DNA of 64,000 bases, from the NCBI GenBank assembly GCA_964019155.1, contig OZ025241.1, forward strand, positions 23,679,318 to 23,743,317, read 5' to 3'. Positions 61,101-64,000 of the stretch are shown here, in pieces. The position numbers and the translations under genes are program-made. Within the stretch, counting starts at the first letter, position 1; each line of letters starts with the position of its first letter. The notes below the pieces were generated by a model. That model was not told the origin of the DNA and made no database searches. It was given only the letters and a program-made list of their open reading frames with translations. The stretch is from Osedax fenrisi (taxonomy: Eukaryota; Annelida; Polychaeta; Sabellida; Siboglinidae).

Positions 61101-62150
61101 TTTATATTAATGTTTTTTTAAATATTATAAATATATATTTGTATTAGTGTTACAAATAATAAGTATAACAAACTTGTATGAATGACTATATATACATGTA
61201 AATATAAATAATTAAGATAGTATTATGTTATATCATATAACTTATATGATCATAAATGATTATTAAACATAATTATTAGATGCTCTAATAAATGAAGGCA
61301 TATTTGAATTAATTTAATTATTATAATTTATATTTTGAATGACATTTTTTAATACAGAATCTTCCTTATGGGATTACTTATTTACTTTGAAAGAATTAAT
61401 ATAAAACTATATATATTTATATATATAGTTTTATTATATATAATATTTAATATAAAATTTAAAATATATAAATTACAAACACATGTTATATATTATGAAT
61501 TAACATATAAATTATCAGTCATATAAACTAGTATTTTTCTAGTGTAGGTAGTAGTTATGTAAATATTTATATATTATTATAAGATATATAATAAAAATGT
61601 GCTAAATTAATCTAATTTAAAAATTATATTATTTTAAAATTTAATATCGCTCAAAAATCGTATATTTTCAAAATGTACCAAACAATAGTTATTTTATTTG
61701 TTATTTAATAACAAATATATTTTAGATAATATATAAATATTATTAAAATATAATATGATACATTATAAAATTTATGGTAAAAAACTTATTATCGACTATT
61801 CTATAATTTAGTATATTGCAATTTTAATAAATTATAAAACTTGATAAATTAATCATAAAAAATACAATAAATAAATTAATACCTCACTGGATTCGTCTTC
61901 ACTCTCTTCTTCCGAGCTTTCTTGCTTTTTCACAACGGGCTTTTTACCTTTTTTCGGTGTGTTCACAACAACCTATTAAAAAAATATTATAAATAAATTA
62001 TTTTTAAAATATTATATTTAATGTTATATTATTACAATATTTGTCGTTTTTTTATAGATGATACTTTTCATAATTAAGTAAAATGTATAGTTAATAATAA
62101 TAATATGTATAAAAAATAACCTTCTTAGATTTTACTACTTTTTGAGGCAT
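58151..62150 (-). CDS. Nucleolin-like protein: acidic N-terminus, three RRMs, GAR C-terminus
   Basis: A complete ten-exon gene of 459 residues: 62150-62121, 61972-61883, 60292-60145, 59767-59648, 59582-59370, 59297-59093, 59026-58751, 58697-58516, 58328-58266, 58203-58151. All introns are GT-AG and phases are continuous. Start MPQKVVKSKK, then lysine patches and Ser/Glu/Asp stretches (residues about 11-129, e.g. ESEESEDESEEGSDEESESD), a PKKRK motif near 132, and three RRMs. RRM1 (142-205) has RNP2 KFYIGNL and a degenerate RNP1. RRM2 (232-305) has RNP2 LMFVKNL and RNP1 KGFAFVEF. RRM3 (324-395) has LFVKNLSF and RGFAFIEF. Residues 400-453 are a GGR/RGG tail. This is nucleolin architecture (rRNA transcription and processing in the nucleolus). 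Vertebrate nucleolin has four RRMs, so it is a three-RRM form. An unusual basic end, GKKTTF, follows the RGG tail. Confidence 0.93.
60300..61882. other. Large intron between acidic-domain exons 2 and 3 of the nucleolin-like gene
   Basis: AT-rich with no clear repeat or ORF. In vertebrate NCL, introns host snoRNAs (known). I looked for C/D box pairs here and could not support one. Confidence 0.6.
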
Positions 62151-62161
62151 TTTAATAAAAA

Positions 62162-62167
62162 CACGTG
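62162..62167. promoter_or_regulatory. CACGTG E-box just upstream of the nucleolin-like start codon
   Basis: A perfect CACGTG lies 12 bp upstream of the ATG, within ACACGTGTGG. Nucleolin is a classic MYC target in vertebrates through CACGTG sites (known). Here the site is so close that it probably falls in the 5'UTR or at the transcription start. Occupancy is not shown. Confidence 0.35.
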
Positions 62168-62329
62168 TGGAAAAGTCAATTAAATGAAATACAGATAGAG
62201 TAAAGAACTGTTTTATTGACAGGTGGCGTCTATTATGCAGGAAAAAACAATAGTCTATTATCAGTGGTTTTATAAATATCATAGATTTTGATAAATCCAT
62301 GATAAATATAAATACATATTATCTTCCAT

Positions 62330-63031
62330 ATAGTAATATTATAGGGATTATAGCATTACTATACTAATACCCATGATATAATATTTAACTAAGATTTTAA
62401 TCTTATTTACACAATGTTATTCATAAATATTTTATTTGTATATATATATATATAAATATAAATATATTATAAATATATAAATACATATTATTAAAGATAA
62501 TAATAAGTGTAATTAATAAAGTTAATTATTTATGAGGATTATTTATAAATTAATTTTGAATTGAACAATATTTTATTAATACATGCGAATTATTTATAAA
62601 TTAGTTTTGAATTGAATAATGTGTTTTACAATTATGTATGCATAAATACGACAGGTCGACATTCCAAATAATATAATGTGTATTAAATTATTTTATGAAT
62701 TTAATATAATCATATTGAAATAATTTATTTAAAAATAAAAATGTACATTGATTTTTTATCAAATGTGTACTCTTGGACCATGATGTAATACGATAACATC
62801 ATTCATGCGGAAAATAAAGTTTACCAAAATATGTTTTAGCAGACGACGTCTTTAAACATAACCTCTTTATAGGAGGTATTGCGTATGCAAGACCACCAGG
62901 AATCCTTGGTTATATATCCCTGTATTCATTATAATTATAATATAATATAGTTAAATATTACATATTTTAATTATAATTATATGTTAATATATTACATTGC
63001 ATCAATACATATATTATTATACACAATAAGC

Positions 63032-63085
<54 letters not shown>

Positions 63086-63130
63086 TATATCATTGTATCA
63101 GAAATATACACTACACACTGTGTAGTACAT
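62330..63130. other. Upstream flank of the nucleolin-like gene
   Basis: AT-rich, no gene. It holds a diverged copy of the 42838-42915 repeat at 62775-62850, a degenerate CCTCCTATAACC palindrome relic (62862-62890) and an AT array at 63037-63080. Confidence 0.6.
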
Positions 63131-63180
63131 AGGCCCGTAGCCAGAAATGTATACCAGGGGGGGCAAGGCCCCACAAAATG
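63131..63180. mobile_element. Probable hAT terminus (TAGGCCCGTAGCCAG, G-run)
   Basis: ATAGGCCCGTAGCCAGAAATG followed by CCAGGGGGGGCAAGGCCCC has the look of hAT ends found in many animals. No matching opposite end occurs before 64000, so the element is truncated or extends past the edge. Confidence 0.45.
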
Positions 63181-63504
63181 CTAAGACTAAAATATAATGA
63201 ATATAAATTAGTATAGGTCCTTATATACTTATATACTTAGTATACTTATATATATATATACTTAGTATACTTATATCCTACTTATAGTATAACTATAGTT
63301 ATAATAGCACTACTAGTAATTTACTTGTATACTTGTATAATTATATTGACGCACAATGTAAAGTACTCAGTTATAAATAAATAAGAAATAAAATTACACT
63401 GTGTGTGAATATTATACGAGTATTATACGTGTCTACAATAATAACTTATACAGTAATAACATCAGTAGATAATTATCTTAAGTCTACTGATTACTATAGT
63501 ATAT

Positions 63505-63860
63505 CATCATTTTCTACTATCTATTCCAACTTCGAAATCTATAACTACCCTTAGTTTCACTACCTCTCACTTAGACTACTCTCCACACATTAATAAAATC
63601 ATACGCACTGCAAACTATTTTCTGTATAATATTCGAAAATCTCATTATTAGTTTACATTTGCCATTCACTCGCTATAGCGAGTGAATTACACATTTAGTC
63701 ATGGCAAATGTAAACTTATAATGAGATTTTCGAATATTATACAGAAAATAGTTTGCAGTGCGTATTATTTTATTAATGTGTGGAGAGTAGTCTAAGTGAG
63801 AGGTAGTGAAACTAAGGGTAGTTATAGATTTCGAAGTTGGAATAGATAGTAGAAAAGGAT
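63505..63860. repeat. Long inverted duplication of LINE sequence
   Basis: 63505-63666 and 63700-63860 are complementary over about 160 bp with few mismatches. The loop is about 33 nt and itself contains the palindrome CACTCGCTATAGCGAGTG. Both arms carry the same LINE reverse-transcriptase segment in opposite orientation. Confidence 0.9.
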
Positions 63861-64000
63861 GAGTTATTGATAGAGGAGAACTGGGTCTTGAGAATATAAT
63901 AGTATTAGTTTTAGTCATATTTAAGGAAATTGAGTTATGAGAGAACCAATTTAGTGAGATCAGTAAAACATAGACATTTGAATCAGACCAGAATCACTAG
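63673..64000 (-). pseudogene. LINE (CR1/L2-like) reverse transcriptase fragment
   Basis: From the right edge the minus strand reads WFSHNSISLNMTKTNTIIFS (the W...N-x-L-x-LN-x-KT-x-x-I-F motif after the catalytic domain), then LDYSPHINKIIRTANYFLYN and IRKSHYKFTFAMTKCVIHSL. This matches the H-I-x-x-I-x-R-x-A-x-x-L-x-x-IR region of CR1/L2-type reverse transcriptases. The left limit is set by the inversion breakpoint at about 63670-63700, where the same sequence turns back on itself. It continues beyond the window. Confidence 0.75.

Noticed and set aside
60300..61882. Intronic snoRNA in the nucleolin-like gene
   Set aside because: Expected from vertebrate NCL, but no convincing C/D or H/ACA box arrangement was found in this AT-rich intron.
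62091..62300. 69-codon minus-strand ORF starting upstream at MDLSKSMIF
   Set aside because: It runs through the 5' flank into exon 1 of the nucleolin-like gene and on into intron 1. The start at 62150 with a donor after 30 nt fits the family and the downstream phase.

Overview
The window looks like nuclear DNA of an AT-rich, intron-bearing, transposon-laden animal. It carries spliced genes of metazoan families (a plexin-like sema-domain receptor, the PA28-gamma proteasome activator, a nucleolin-like protein), tRNA-derived SINEs, CR1/L2-like LINE remnants, hAT, pogo/Tigger-like and other cut-and-paste elements, and very many microsatellites. Plexin together with PA28-gamma points to Metazoa. 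The sequence does not allow a phylum to be named.

Layout. (1) 1-3.6 kb: the 5' end of a plexin-like gene on the minus strand (three exons: signal peptide and start of the sema domain), running off the left edge. (2) 3.6-8.6 kb: a SINE, dinucleotide arrays, a Tigger-like MITE, and two LINE 3'-end remnants, one interrupted by a MITE. (3) 8.6-20.9 kb: an islet richer in GC and CpG, full of GTA, GT, CA, 6-bp, 12-bp, 51-bp and 54-bp tandem repeats. No gene is recognised there, but several minus-strand open stretches look partly coding. (4) 20.9-43.4 kb: very AT-rich, nested transposons. These are a TA-flanked MITE, a SINE composite present twice in inverted orientation, a hAT with a second hAT MITE inside it, a broken Ty3/gypsy integrase region followed by a satellite-like array, a foldback element and a second hAT. 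Several have intact target-site duplications. (5) 43.5-55.4 kb: PA28-gamma (PSME3) on the plus strand, nine exons identified, first exon not found. Its introns hold a TTAA-flanked transposon with its own two-exon mini-ORF, a 65-unit 18-bp minisatellite, a Harbinger-like MITE and other repeats. (6) 58.15-62.15 kb: a complete ten-exon nucleolin-like gene on the minus strand, convergent with PSME3. (7) 62.3-64 kb: repeats, a probable hAT terminus, and a long inverted duplication of LINE reverse-transcriptase sequence at the right edge.

The three host genes have no operonic relation. PA28-gamma and nucleolin are both nuclear proteins, but their adjacency may be chance. Exons were joined by hand from splice consensus, phase continuity and family similarity; all exon sums keep frame. 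Most long open frames elsewhere are products of tandem repeats and are not annotated as genes.
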